57,771 nt of DNA. Origin: Lyngbya aestuarii BL J (lineage in GTDB: Bacteria > Cyanobacteriota > Cyanobacteriia > Cyanobacteriales > Microcoleaceae). Positions 18,544 to 27,249 of the stretch are shown piece after piece. Numbering within the stretch: the first letter of the stretch is position 1; each line of letters begins with the position of its first letter. The translations under genes were made by a program, and so were the position numbers. The notes under the pieces are model-generated. The model ran no database searches. It had not been told where the DNA came from and saw only the letters and a program-made list of their open reading frames with translations. The stretch lies in assembly GCF_000478195.2 (NCBI RefSeq), contig NZ_AUZM01000041.1, positions 1 through 57,771 of the forward strand. The letters are read 5' to 3'.

Positions 18544-19581
18544 TTATTGATATTGATTCATCACATCTTTAACTAACATTTCTCTAAACCAAACCTGTAA
18601 GACTGCGATGAGAGGAATGGCTAAAAGTAGACCCAAAGTTCCAAAGAAGATGGTAAAGATGACTTGAGATAATAAGGTAACAGCCGGAAGTAGAGAAACC
18701 TCGTGTTTCATCACAAGAGGCGTTAAAATATTACTTTCAATTTGTTGAATGGCGATATAAAGACCAATCACCGCTAGGGCTTTCCAGGGGGCATCCATCA
18801 GGGCGAGTAAAGCGGGTGGAATCACACTAATAGTTGGGCCAATATTAGGAATAAAGGTTAAAAATCCGGCGAGTAAAGCATTGACTAAAGCCAGTCTAAC
18901 GCCGAGTATCCATAAGCCAATACCACTTAGAAGTGTAATCACGGTCATATTAAATAAAAGACCGACTAAAGCACCGACTAAGTTTTCTTCACACTCATTT
19001 AAAATCTCATTAACCCGAGGGCGATAAAAAGCCGGAAATATTAAAATGAAGTTACGTCGGTAGGGCACGGGATCACTCAAGAACATAATTGTCACCGCAA
19101 TTACAAGCACAACGTTTAAAGTAATTCCTAATGAAGTTGAAAATAAGCTAAAAACGTTATTAAATAATCCAAAACCCGGATCGGGTATTTGTTCAAGCAA
19201 ACGTTCAGGACTTTTTAAATCACCAAAAATTCGGGAAGGAATGAGATCTTGTAAACCCAGATACCAAGTTTTAAGCTGTTCAAATCCCATCGGAACTTGT
19301 GTAATTAATTCTTGCCATTGATCTATTACTGGTGGTACAATAACAGATATAAATCCAGCTAAAACCAAGAAAATAAAAAACACAGAAATACCGACAGCTA
19401 TACCTCGTTTCATTCCCTGTTTCTGGAGAAGTTTCACAATCCGGTTAATGGATGTTGCCAAAATAATAGCAGCAAACGCAAGTAAGATAACTTGTCTAAT
19501 TTTCCACAAGATATAGAGGGAAATTAAGAAGCAGATAATTCCAATAGTTTTCCCAAATGTCACAGTTTCACCCTTCCCCAC
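18544..19581 (-). CDS. AI-2E family transporter (PerM/TqsA-like membrane protein)
   Basis: An integral membrane protein of 345 residues with about seven to eight hydrophobic segments, in the AI-2E/UPF0118 pattern. Two N-terminal helices (8-25, 30-45) are followed by one at 60-85, then a soluble insert (about 90-150) and four or more C-terminal helices. The family signature is seen in the NALLAGFLTFIPNIGPTISVIPPALLAL region. Members export signalling or small hydrophobic molecules, or act as Na+/H+ antiporters; substrate is unknown here. Start GTG/ATG choice: the leader MGKGETVTFGK is short and plausible. It is read toward the histidine phosphatase gene, 166 bp away. Confidence 0.88.
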   Translation of the reverse strand: MGKGETVTFGKTIGIICFLISLYILWKIRQVILLAFAAIILATSINRIVKLLQKQGMKRGIAVGISVFFIFLVLAGFISVIVPPVIDQWQELITQVPMGFEQLKTWYLGLQDLIPSRIFGDLKSPERLLEQIPDPGFGLFNNVFSLFSTSLGITLNVVLVIAVTIMFLSDPVPYRRNFILIFPAFYRPRVNEILNECEENLVGALVGLLFNMTVITLLSGIGLWILGVRLALVNALLAGFLTFIPNIGPTISVIPPALLALMDAPWKALAVIGLYIAIQQIESNILTPLVMKHEVSLLPAVTLLSQVIFTIFFGTLGLLLAIPLIAVLQVWFREMLVKDVMNQYQ

Positions 19582-19684
19582 TCACTAAATAGTATTAATT
19601 TTAAGATAAATTTAGGGTTTTAGCCTAAATGATAAATAATCTAGAACTTGATTAAACTCATGACTCAATCAAACTAAAATCTAT

Positions 19685-19732
19685 AAGAAAAGGAGGAAGT
19701 CACTTCAACTTAACAGTCATCGTTCTTCCTCC
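19685..19732 (-). terminator. Rho-independent terminator of the 49-codon small gene
   Basis: On the minus strand GGAGGAAG (19725-19732) pairs with CTTCCTCC (19692-19699) and is followed by TTTTCTTAT. It lies directly downstream of the small gene and upstream of the AI-2E gene, so it separates the two transcripts. The loop is long (25 nt). Confidence 0.65.
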
Positions 19733-19745
19733 GCCTTGGGATAAA

Positions 19746-19895
19746 TTATTCAGCATTGCTTTTATTCGCTGAATCTCCCTCGTAGGGTTGAAATCCGGTT
19801 TGTGGATATTGATCCGTATTACTGCTAAAGATTCGTTTTGCGCCTAACCAGATATATTCAAATACTTCCTGAAATCGTCGAGTTATATTACTCAT
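19746..19895 (-). CDS. Conserved-looking small protein, 49 residues, unknown function
   Basis: A frame too short for routine gene calling, with strong support. A GGAGGA ribosome binding site (TCCTCC at 19904-19909 on the plus strand) sits 8 nt before an ATG. A terminator follows the stop. The protein begins MSNITRRFQEVFEYIWLGAK: a basic amphipathic helix with an aromatic patch (about 6-22). Then comes RIFSSNTDQYPQTGFQPYEGD, an acidic Pro/Gly turn region, and a polar tail. The phrase DQYPxTGxQPxEGD resembles small proteins I recall from other cyanobacteria, but I cannot name a function. No membrane segment is clear. It could be a small accessory subunit or membrane-associated peptide. Confidence 0.75.
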   Translation of the reverse strand: MSNITRRFQEVFEYIWLGAKRIFSSNTDQYPQTGFQPYEGDSANKSNAE

Positions 19896-20401
19896 TTTTG
19901 TATTCCTCCATTTTTAAATAATCAATCCTTCTAAATTTGTTTCTATTTTTAGGATTAAAACAAACTTTATTTAAATTCACTAAGTCAACTTAAAATAAAA
20001 TCTATTTCAAACCGATAACTGACAAATCTAGAATATTTTTCAAGATTGATTTCATCATCTTTAATAACTATATTATAAGGGGTGATCGCTTTCAATTCAT
20101 CTATCGAATGATAGACTTTACTCAACTTTTGACTAAAATTGAGAATACAAGTCAAACTCAGAATGCCTAAATCTGAAAATTTGCTCTTGTTTTTCTGTGA
20201 AGTTCATCGAATATTTGATAGCGTTTCAGTCCCGGTCTGAGAACTCTTTCTAGGGATAGAGGAATTACGGCGACTGATTTTTATAAGATAGAGATAAGCT
20301 GCAAGTAAGTCTATAAATTTTATTATTCTAGTTTAGTTTTTAAATTTTTCAAAGTTTTACAAGCTGCAAAAACCTGTTCAATTTAGTTGTCGGAGATTAT
20401 G
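19896..20401. other. Divergent AT-rich intergenic region
   Basis: About 500 bp between the divergent small gene and the BON lipoprotein. Very AT-rich; it holds both promoters and the GGAGGA site at 19904-19909. No further gene or RNA recognised. Confidence 0.6.
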
Positions 20402-22030
20402 ATGCAATTTTCAATAAACAGAACTTCTCAAAAGCAAATTTTTAGATTATTTTCTGCGGGGATGTTAGCAACCGTTTTTTCTCTCGGAATGACAGGTTGT
20501 CAGTCTCCCAGCCAAACTCTGACCAACTCCGATAACGAAGTCTTAGAAACTGAACCTGACATCAATGATACCGAAATGGTGGTGAGTGAAGATCCCTTTA
20601 CCGATGCAGAAATCACAGAAGCCATTGAACGCGAGTTGGAAATTAGTCGGGGGATTTCACCTGCGAGTATTTTGGTGGCTACAAATGAAGGAATTGTCAC
20701 CTTATCGGGTTCTGTCAATAATATTTTAGCTCAAGAACGAGCGGAACGAATTGCCAGTATGATTAAAGGAACCCGAGCAGTTATTAATGAGATTAATGTC
20801 GAACCTGTTCCCCGTACTGATGCCGAAATTTTAGAGAATATTAACAGTGCTTTAGTCAATGATCCCGTCACAGAAGTCTGGGAAATAGAACCCGTTGTTA
20901 ATAACGGAGTCGTGACTTTAGGCGGTGAAGTTGATTCTTGGCAAGAAAAACAACTAGCCAGTCGAGTTGCGAAGGGAGTTGCTGGGGTTAAACAAATCGA
21001 TAATCAAATCTCAATCAATTACAAAACTCAACGCTCCGCCCCAGAAATTGAGCAAGATATTCAGTCTGCCCTACAATGGGATGCACGAGTTGATAGTCGA
21101 TTAATTAATATCGAAGTGGATGGAACTCAGGCAATCTTATCAGGAATTGTCGGTAGTGCGTTTGAGAAATCTTTAGTCATTACCGATGCTTATGTGATTG
21201 GTGTGATGTCAGTTGATGCAAATGACCTCGAAGTTGAACCTTGGGCTGATGAAGAACGGATGAGAACAGAAATCGTTCCTGAGTTGAAAGATACAGCCAT
21301 TCGAGACGCAGTTCAAGATGCTTTACTCTATGACCCGCGCGTGGCGGCATTTAACCTCAATGTCGCCGTAGATGAAGGGGCGGTAACGTTATCCGGTACT
21401 GTAGATAATCTTAAAGCCAAACGCGCCGCCGCCCAAGATGCGAGAAATACAACTGGGGTTTGGCGAGTTGAAAGCAATATTAATGTACAACCCCAAACCG
21501 AACTCACAGACAATGAAATTGTTGAGAAGATCATCACCCGACTCCAACGAGATCCCTATGTCAACCGTCAAGAGATTGGAGTAACGGTGGAAGAAGGTAT
21601 TGTTAGGCTCAATGGTAGTGTAGAATCTTATTTTGAAAAATGGCAAGCCGGAGATGTAGCCGCCTTAGCCCAGGGTGTAACGGGTGTGATTAACCAGTTG
21701 GAAGTTGACTATAACTTACCTGCGGAGGAAACATCTTTTTATGATTGGGACCCGATCACCGAAGACTATGACTACAATTACGACAACTCGGTTTTCTCAG
21801 ATCGCAGTGATGAAGCCCTCGCCACCGCCATAGATGCTCAGTTATTGTGGTCTCCCTTTGTAGATGAACAACAAGTAGAAGTTTCCGTCGATGATGGAGT
21901 CGCCCGTTTGACTGGAACCGTTGACAGTTGGTATGAATACGCCCAAGCCACAGAAGAAGCCTATGAAGGGGGTGCAGTAACAGTGATGAATAATTTAGAA
22001 GTTTCGCCAAACTCCAACCCATTAAATTGA
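20402..22030 (+). CDS. Lipoprotein with six BON domains
   Basis: A secreted, probably lipid-anchored envelope protein (542 residues from the ATG at 20402). The signal peptide is basic then hydrophobic and ends in a lipobox-like LGMTGC (Cys codon 20498-20500), followed by an acidic linker. Six BON domains follow, each about 65 residues, at roughly 20600-20810, 20815-21020, 21035-21240, 21290-21490, 21500-21700 and 21810-22010. Each has the GxVxLxGxV core, e.g. GIVTLSGSV, GVVTLGGEV, AILSGIV, AVTLSGTV, GIVRLNGSV and GVARLTGTV. BON domains bind phospholipid or stabilise envelopes, as in OsmY and Kon/LysM proteins. Start: a CGGAG at 20391-20395 fits the ATG at 20402 better than the in-frame TTG at 20387. 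Confidence 0.85.
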   Translation: MQFSINRTSQKQIFRLFSAGMLATVFSLGMTGCQSPSQTLTNSDNEVLETEPDINDTEMVVSEDPFTDAEITEAIERELEISRGISPASILVATNEGIVTLSGSVNNILAQERAERIASMIKGTRAVINEINVEPVPRTDAEILENINSALVNDPVTEVWEIEPVVNNGVVTLGGEVDSWQEKQLASRVAKGVAGVKQIDNQISINYKTQRSAPEIEQDIQSALQWDARVDSRLINIEVDGTQAILSGIVGSAFEKSLVITDAYVIGVMSVDANDLEVEPWADEERMRTEIVPELKDTAIRDAVQDALLYDPRVAAFNLNVAVDEGAVTLSGTVDNLKAKRAAAQDARNTTGVWRVESNINVQPQTELTDNEIVEKIITRLQRDPYVNRQEIGVTVEEGIVRLNGSVESYFEKWQAGDVAALAQGVTGVINQLEVDYNLPAEETSFYDWDPITEDYDYNYDNSVFSDRSDEALATAIDAQLLWSPFVDEQQVEVSVDDGVARLTGTVDSWYEYAQATEEAYEGGAVTVMNNLEVSPNSNPLN

Positions 22031-22242
22031 GTTGATTGATAAGTTGTCCGGAATTTCTTCAAACTTTCAACCACCACTTGATCGATCCCTGATCCAGTTG
22101 TGCTAATTTATGGTGGGATCGTTTGTGTGTTTTTGCAGGTTGGCTTGGTATCCATCCGGTTTTACTCTCGTCTGTGAGTAGAAAGCAATAACTACAAACC
22201 GTCTGACTGTTTACGTCTAATATTTGACATCAAATCGGATCA

Positions 22243-22488
22243 ATGACAGAAAACAATCCTTCCTTACGCAAAATTCCCGTCCATGAACCTGCTGATGTAA
22301 TTCCCTCAAAGCAGCACGTTTCCCTGTTAGAGTGGCTACAAGCAACGGGTCGTTTGATTCCTCGGGATATTGTTCAAGAATCTAGCACTAATTATGTCAA
22401 CCCCGAAGAGGAGATCTCAGCATTGATTGTCGATGAGAATTCCTACGATGACGATGACGACGATGATGATGATGATCTCGATGATTAA
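22243..22488 (+). CDS. DUF3134 family protein
   Basis: An 81-residue cytoplasmic protein matching the cyanobacterial DUF3134 family. The N-terminal half has the family-like phrase VSLLEWLQATGRLIPR (about 27-42). The C-terminus is a run of about ten aspartates (codons GAY, about 22444-22485), a low-complexity acidic tail. Function unknown; such tails can bind metals or basic partners. It lies upstream of mraY on the same strand, 128 bp apart, so a shared transcript is possible. Confidence 0.8.
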   Translation: MTENNPSLRKIPVHEPADVIPSKQHVSLLEWLQATGRLIPRDIVQESSTNYVNPEEEISALIVDENSYDDDDDDDDDDLDD

Positions 22489-22616
22489 AAAAAATCGAGT
22501 TTAGCAGGCGTTGCACTTCCGCAGTATTATTAGGATGCAACAACCGCTAGGGGTAGTCATCCAAACTTAAACTCCCGGTTTGTAGTTGGTGTTGAGGATT
22601 AATTTTATTTATTTCC

Positions 22617-23732
22617 GTGGATAGTTTATTTTCACCAATTCGCTCATCAAACTTATCAGGACGCCATCTCTGGGCGTTGCTGACTCTAGGGTTGAGTGCT
22701 TTGGCGATCAGTCTGGATATCACAGCAGATCGCTTTCTCAATCCTCAAACTTCTCTGTTTTTTCCTTTAGTCGTCTGTGGGTTGATCACTGCGGCTTTAG
22801 GGCATTGGGTAATTCCTCTCCTGGTTCGGATTAAAGCCGGACAATTTATCCGAGAAGATGGCCCACAAGCACACCTCAAAAAAGCAGGTACTCCCACCAT
22901 GGGGGGGATCTTTTTTATTCCGGTTGGGGTAGTTGGAGGTTTAATCTGGTCTGGATTTGACCCGAATGTAATTGCTATTTCTACTTTAACCTTAGCTTAC
23001 GGATTTATCGGTTGGTTGGATGACTGGCAAATTCTCAGACGAAAATCCAATCAAGGCATTTCTCCCCAAATGAAGTTAGCCTTGCAGGTGGGGTTAGCAA
23101 CATTATTTTGTTTAGCATTAGCAACTCGGGGAGTGGGAAGTCTATCTCTCCAATCTTCTGAGATTTCGACGGTTGCTCTACCTTTTGGGTTAGCCTTACC
23201 TTTAGGCTGGTTATTCTGGCCATTGGCTGTTTTTGTTCCGGTTGCCGAAAGTAACGCCACAAACTTGACGGATGGTGTCGATGGGCTGATGGGCGGACTC
23301 GGGGCGATTACTCTTTTTGGGCTAGGGGCTTATCTCGCGCCGACTTCCCCAGAATTAATGGTATTTTGTGCTTGTCTGAGTGGGAGTTGTTTGGGGTTTG
23401 TCAGCCACAACCGCAATCCGGCTAAAGTGTTTATGGGAGATACCGGTTCACTGGCCCTCGGTGGGGCATTAGCGGCCGTTGCTTTACTTTCTAACACACT
23501 CTGGATGCTGCTGATTATCAGTGGGATTTTCTTAGTCGAAACGGTGTCTGTTATCGCTCAGGTAAGCTACTACAAGGCAACGAAAAACCCCGATGGCATT
23601 GGTAAGCGTCTATTTAGAATGGCACCGTTGCATCATCATCTAGAACTCTGTGGTTGGTCAGAAACTCAGGTCGTCGGAACGTTTTATTTGATTAATGTGA
23701 TTTTGGTGTTGGTTAGTTTGGTTATAGCTTAG
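22617..23732 (+). CDS. mraY: Phospho-N-acetylmuramoyl-pentapeptide transferase (MraY)
   Basis: Makes lipid I by moving phospho-MurNAc-pentapeptide from UDP to undecaprenyl phosphate at the cytoplasmic membrane, a committed step in peptidoglycan synthesis. The 371 residues contain about ten membrane helices. Family motifs are all present: the DGPQAHLKKAGTPTMGG block (about 80-96), GWLDDWQILRRKSNQG, the catalytic Asp region NATNLTDGVDGL, NPAKVFMGDTGSLALGG, and the histidine box PLHHHLELCGW. Start is GTG at 22617, giving the usual short polar leader; no better ATG lies upstream in frame. It is a single gene here, outside any dcw cluster, which is typical for cyanobacteria. Followed 79 bp later by a glycosyltransferase. 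Confidence 0.96.
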   Translation: MDSLFSPIRSSNLSGRHLWALLTLGLSALAISLDITADRFLNPQTSLFFPLVVCGLITAALGHWVIPLLVRIKAGQFIREDGPQAHLKKAGTPTMGGIFFIPVGVVGGLIWSGFDPNVIAISTLTLAYGFIGWLDDWQILRRKSNQGISPQMKLALQVGLATLFCLALATRGVGSLSLQSSEISTVALPFGLALPLGWLFWPLAVFVPVAESNATNLTDGVDGLMGGLGAITLFGLGAYLAPTSPELMVFCACLSGSCLGFVSHNRNPAKVFMGDTGSLALGGALAAVALLSNTLWMLLIISGIFLVETVSVIAQVSYYKATKNPDGIGKRLFRMAPLHHHLELCGWSETQVVGTFYLINVILVLVSLVIA

Positions 23733-23811
23733 ACCGTGAAACGTTTAGCGGGTAAAGAGGTTAGAATTAGACTGAAGCATACTTTCTTTCTCGAAAGAGC
23801 CAAATCTAAAC

Positions 23812-24738
23812 ATGATTAATGTTTCTGTCGTCGTACCGATTTATAATGGCGAGGCAGATCTACCGGATTTAATTCAATGTCTGCGATCGCAAACTTATCG
23901 GCCCGATCAAGTTGAGTATTTATTGGTGGATAATAATAGTCGCGATCGCACCGCTGAGATGTTGCAAGCCTTCGCAACCGATACCATTCGCCCTCTCTGG
24001 GAAAATCACATTCAGAGTTCCTACGCCGCCCGCAACCAGGGAATTCGCATCGCCCAAGGAGAGATAGTCGCGTTTACCGATGCTGATTGTCGTCCCGAAC
24101 CCCAATGGTTAGAAAAATTGGTCAAACCGTTTGAGGATGCGACGATTGGAATTGTAGTTGGAGAAATTGTCGCCTTACCCGGTCAGACGTTACTGGAAAA
24201 ACACGCTGATCGCCAAGATACTCTCTCCCAAAAGCATACTATTACTCACAAGTTTTTTCCCTACGGTCAAACCGCTAATCTGGCAATTCGTCGCCCTATT
24301 TTTGAACAGGTGGGTTTATTTCGTCCTTATTTAACTACTGGAGGAGATGCCGATATTTGTTGGCGAATTCAACAGCAAACTGAATATCAAGTCTATTTTG
24401 CCCAAGACGCCATCATCAAACATAAACATCGGGAAACATTGCGACAATTACGCAGTCAATGGCGACGTTATGGCGAGTCAAACCGCTATTTACACGAACT
24501 TCATGGGGTTGAGTTGATGAGAGATTTTACCCCTCAAGATTATCTCTATCGACTGGGACGTTGGTTGTTAAAAGAAATGCCCATTAACAGTATAAAGGCA
24601 ATTGCTCAAAAAGCTGATTTAGTGGATTTGGTGAAAACTCCCATCGATTTATTGAATGTACAAGCCCGTTCACAGGGGCAAAAACAAGCTAAACTCTCTG
24701 AAAAAGCCAAAGAAATTGCACACCTCAAGTCATCTTAA
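23812..24738 (+). CDS. Family 2 glycosyltransferase
   Basis: A 308-residue GT-A fold glycosyltransferase. The nucleotide-sugar binding start is VSVVVPIYNGEADLPDLI with LLVDNNSRDRT (about 36-46). The metal-binding DxD-like motif is FTDADCRPEPQWLEKL (about 88-103). The later TTGGDADICWRIQQ supplies the acceptor-side acid (GGD...D) typical of GT2. There is no strong membrane segment, so it is probably cytoplasmic or peripheral. The C-terminal 60 residues are a helical, basic tail. Substrate unknown: cell-wall polysaccharide or a glycolipid are both possible. Position after mraY hints at envelope work, but the gap is not an operon-type overlap. Confidence 0.88.
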   Translation: MINVSVVVPIYNGEADLPDLIQCLRSQTYRPDQVEYLLVDNNSRDRTAEMLQAFATDTIRPLWENHIQSSYAARNQGIRIAQGEIVAFTDADCRPEPQWLEKLVKPFEDATIGIVVGEIVALPGQTLLEKHADRQDTLSQKHTITHKFFPYGQTANLAIRRPIFEQVGLFRPYLTTGGDADICWRIQQQTEYQVYFAQDAIIKHKHRETLRQLRSQWRRYGESNRYLHELHGVELMRDFTPQDYLYRLGRWLLKEMPINSIKAIAQKADLVDLVKTPIDLLNVQARSQGQKQAKLSEKAKEIAHLKSS

Positions 24739-24913
24739 CTCAGCGAGTGATGAGTTTTAGCGTGATAGAATGAAGCAAAAAGCAAAAGCGAACAGACATT
24801 CTGTGAAACGCCTAACGGCGATTAAAGGATAGGTACAAATGATTTGTTATACAAAGCCATTGTTTTGAGATACTCGGATGTAATCATGGGTTTCAAGTTT
24901 TCCAATTTTTAGT

Positions 24914-25438
24914 TTAATTTTTTACCTGATAATACAAAAATACAACACCACTCTCATAAATTTTTCTGTGGGTAAGTTCTAAAGCCGTTTGTTGAATTTT
25001 ACCGGAAAACAGAGGAATTCCCGAACCCATCAGAAAAGGATTTAATTTGATAATCACTTCGTCAATTAAATTGGCGGTGAACAGGGTTGTCGCTAAATTT
25101 GCACCGCCACAGAGGTAGATATCTTGACCTGTTTCTTGCTTTAAACTTGTGACAATTTCAATAATATTTTCCGAAACAATCTCAACATTTTCGTCAGGCT
25201 TTTCTTTAATTGTTCGCGAGAAAACATAACTTTTCATCATCGGGTAAGGGTTCGTTTTACCTTCTTTTAACCCAACTTCATAGGTTTTCCGTCCCATCAA
25301 CACAATATCAAAGTCTTTCAATGAGTTTAAATAATCGCTGACCTGTTCACCTTCAAACAGAAAACCATCAAATGAACCATCTTCGTGTGCAATAAATCCA
25401 TCCAGACTCATTGCAACATAATATTTCAATTTTCGCAT
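24914..25438 (-). CDS. Dihydrofolate reductase-like (RibD C-terminal family) protein
   Basis: A 174-residue NADPH-dependent reductase-fold protein of the DHFR/RibD_C family. It has the opening motif KLKYYVAMSLDGFIA (2-16), then VLMGRKTYEVG, SYVFSRT, LCGGANLATTLF and a terminal SGVVFLYYQ strand. Small stand-alone members like this are widespread and mostly uncharacterised; true folate reductase activity is doubtful. The start is set at 25438, not at the longer in-frame ATG at 25498. A ribosome binding site GGAGAGG lies 6-7 nt upstream of the ATG at 25438, and the family motif begins right there. It is monocistronic, divergent from the quinone oxidoreductase. Confidence 0.88.
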   Translation of the reverse strand: MRKLKYYVAMSLDGFIAHEDGSFDGFLFEGEQVSDYLNSLKDFDIVLMGRKTYEVGLKEGKTNPYPMMKSYVFSRTIKEKPDENVEIVSENIIEIVTSLKQETGQDIYLCGGANLATTLFTANLIDEVIIKLNPFLMGSGIPLFSGKIQQTALELTHRKIYESGVVFLYYQVKN

Positions 25439-25628
25439 TTTAAAACCTCTCCTATCAAGCTTAGAAATCTTGACGATGAAGGATGATTTCCTCTCCAATT
25501 ATACTACATTAATATTACAAGCTATTTTCGACTGACTCACAAATTTTTAGTGGGAGTCCCCTCTACAGGACAGCGAAAAAGCGGTAGATTAATTCTTAGG
25601 TATTGCTCAATCAACAGATAAAATCGTT

Positions 25629-26627
25629 ATGAAAGCCATTGTGATGACCCAACCTGGGGGGCCAGAAGTTCTCAAGCTGAAACAGATCTCAGAACCGAAA
25701 ATTAAAGCGGATACAGAACTTTTGGTTCGCCTAAAAGCCGCAGGAGTCAATCCCATCGACACGAAACTCCGCAGCCGAGGAACATTTTACCCGGAAAAAA
25801 TGCCCGCTATCCTGGGATGCGATGGGGCGGGTGTGGTGGAAGCAGGGGGTAAAGGAGTCGAAAAGTTTCAAGTCGGAGATGAGGTTTATTTTTGTGACGG
25901 TGGACTCGGAGATGAAACGGGAAACTATGCGGAGTTCACTGTTGTTGATGAAAAGTTTGTCAGCAAAAAACCACAATCATTGAGTTTTGCAGAAGCGGGG
26001 GCGGCGCCTTTGGTTGTCATTACGGCGTGGGAATCTCTTTATGATCGCGGAAAATTGCAACCCGGACAACGAGTTTTAATTCATGCAGGTGCGGGTGGTG
26101 TGGGTCATGTGGCGATACAATTAGCAAAGTTACAAGGGGCTGATGTGGCGACCACTGTTTCGCCGGAAAATGCCGATTTTGTGCGTCAGTTAGGTGCTGA
26201 TTTAGTGATTGACTACAAACAAATCAATTTTGTGCAGCGAGTGTTGGACTGGACGGATGGCGAAGGGGTTGATTTAGCGTTTGATACAGTCGGGAAAGAT
26301 ACTTTTTTTAAAACCATAGAAGCGGTAAAACTTTATGGGGATTTAGTCACGATTTTAGAACCGGATACAAATTTAGGAAATTTGAAAGAAGCCCGCAAAC
26401 GAAATCTAAGAATTGGTTTGGAATTAATGCTAACACCGATGTTACAAGGATTGGTTGACGAACAAAAAGATCAAGCGAAAATTCTTCAGCAATGTGCGCG
26501 TTTAATTGATGAAGGAAAGCTTAAAGTTCATGTGAATCATGTTTATCCCTTAGCGGAAGCGATGAAAGCCCATCAAAATTTGGAAGCGGGAGGAATGACT
26601 GGAAAGTTTGTGTTAACAATGGATTGA
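25629..26627 (+). CDS. NADPH:quinone oxidoreductase-like (zeta-crystallin family) enzyme
   Basis: A 332-residue medium-chain reductase. The N-terminal GroES-like domain has GCDGAGVVEAGGKGVEKFQVGDEV (63-86). The Rossmann nucleotide-binding domain has AGAGGVGHVAIQLAK (153-167). The zinc-ligand cysteines of alcohol dehydrogenases are absent, which points to quinone or enone reduction with NADPH. It is cytoplasmic. The C-terminal AHQNLEAGGMTGKFVLTMD is typical of the QOR branch. Start ATG is fixed by MKAIVMTQPGGPEVL, the usual first strand. A terminator hairpin follows at 26680-26712, so it is a single-gene unit. Physiological substrate unknown. Confidence 0.9.
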   Translation: MKAIVMTQPGGPEVLKLKQISEPKIKADTELLVRLKAAGVNPIDTKLRSRGTFYPEKMPAILGCDGAGVVEAGGKGVEKFQVGDEVYFCDGGLGDETGNYAEFTVVDEKFVSKKPQSLSFAEAGAAPLVVITAWESLYDRGKLQPGQRVLIHAGAGGVGHVAIQLAKLQGADVATTVSPENADFVRQLGADLVIDYKQINFVQRVLDWTDGEGVDLAFDTVGKDTFFKTIEAVKLYGDLVTILEPDTNLGNLKEARKRNLRIGLELMLTPMLQGLVDEQKDQAKILQQCARLIDEGKLKVHVNHVYPLAEAMKAHQNLEAGGMTGKFVLTMD

Positions 26628-26679
26628 TTTTTAGATTTAAACTTCTTGACGTGTTTTTTGTAAATCATTCAATTGTTCG

Positions 26680-26712
26680 GGGAGCGAGGAGATCGAAATT
26701 CACGCTCCTTTT
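26680..26712 (+). terminator. Rho-independent terminator after the quinone oxidoreductase
   Basis: GGAGCG (26681-26686) pairs with CGCTCC (26703-26708), then TTTTCTAGTCT. A ribosome binding site AGGAGA for the next gene lies about 10 bp further on. Confidence 0.6.
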
Positions 26713-26733
26713 CTAGTCTAGGAGAACAAATAG

Positions 26734-27249
26734 ATGGCTCAAATATTAGTCACAAGTTATTTAGAAATGACTGATTTTGCGGAATTTAAACCTGCTATTC
26801 TTAAAGATCTTCTAGGAGTTGCTATCTTTCCCTTAGAAACACCCGATATTCAATTTTATCGCTTTTTGTACCGAGAAGTGGGGAAGGCTTGGCGTTGGCG
26901 AGATCGGTTATTATTGAGCGATGGAGAATTAACTGATATATTGGCTAATGCGGGTACAACGATTGATGTTTTATATGTCAATGGAGCGCCAGCAGGTTAT
27001 ATTGAACTCAGTCAGTGTGGAGTATCTACGGAAATTGCTTATTTTGGTTTACGTTCGGGTTATTTTGGTCGCGGCTTGGGGAAATATCTACTGAGTTATG
27101 GTATTCATAAAGCTTGGACTCAAAATATACAACGTCTTTGGGTGCATACTTGTAATCTTGATAGTGTTTATGCTCTTGATAATTATCTTAAACGAGGATT
27201 TAAAATCTATAACATTGAAGAACAACCTATGCCTAAACAATATCTTTAG
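26734..27249 (+). CDS. GNAT family N-acetyltransferase
   Basis: A 171-residue acetyl-CoA-dependent acyltransferase fold. The acetyl-CoA loop is seen in YFGLRSGYFGRGLGKYLLSYGI (about 107-128), with the RGxGxG/Q-type pattern as GRGLGK. The following strand is IQRLWVHTCNLDSVYALDNYLKRGF (133-157). The first 50 residues (ISYLEMTDFAEFKPA-type) are less conserved. A GGAGAA ribosome binding site precedes the ATG. Substrate unknown. Its 3' end overlaps or abuts the start of the pentapeptide-repeat gene in another frame, so the two are probably cotranscribed. Confidence 0.87.
   Translation: MAQILVTSYLEMTDFAEFKPAILKDLLGVAIFPLETPDIQFYRFLYREVGKAWRWRDRLLLSDGELTDILANAGTTIDVLYVNGAPAGYIELSQCGVSTEIAYFGLRSGYFGRGLGKYLLSYGIHKAWTQNIQRLWVHTCNLDSVYALDNYLKRGFKIYNIEEQPMPKQYL

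Noticed and set aside
27098-27214. Long start of the pentapeptide gene within the acetyltransferase
   Set aside because: It would overlap the acetyltransferase by about 150 bp and add a hydrophobic stretch before the signal peptide. A start near 27215 gives a normal signal peptide.
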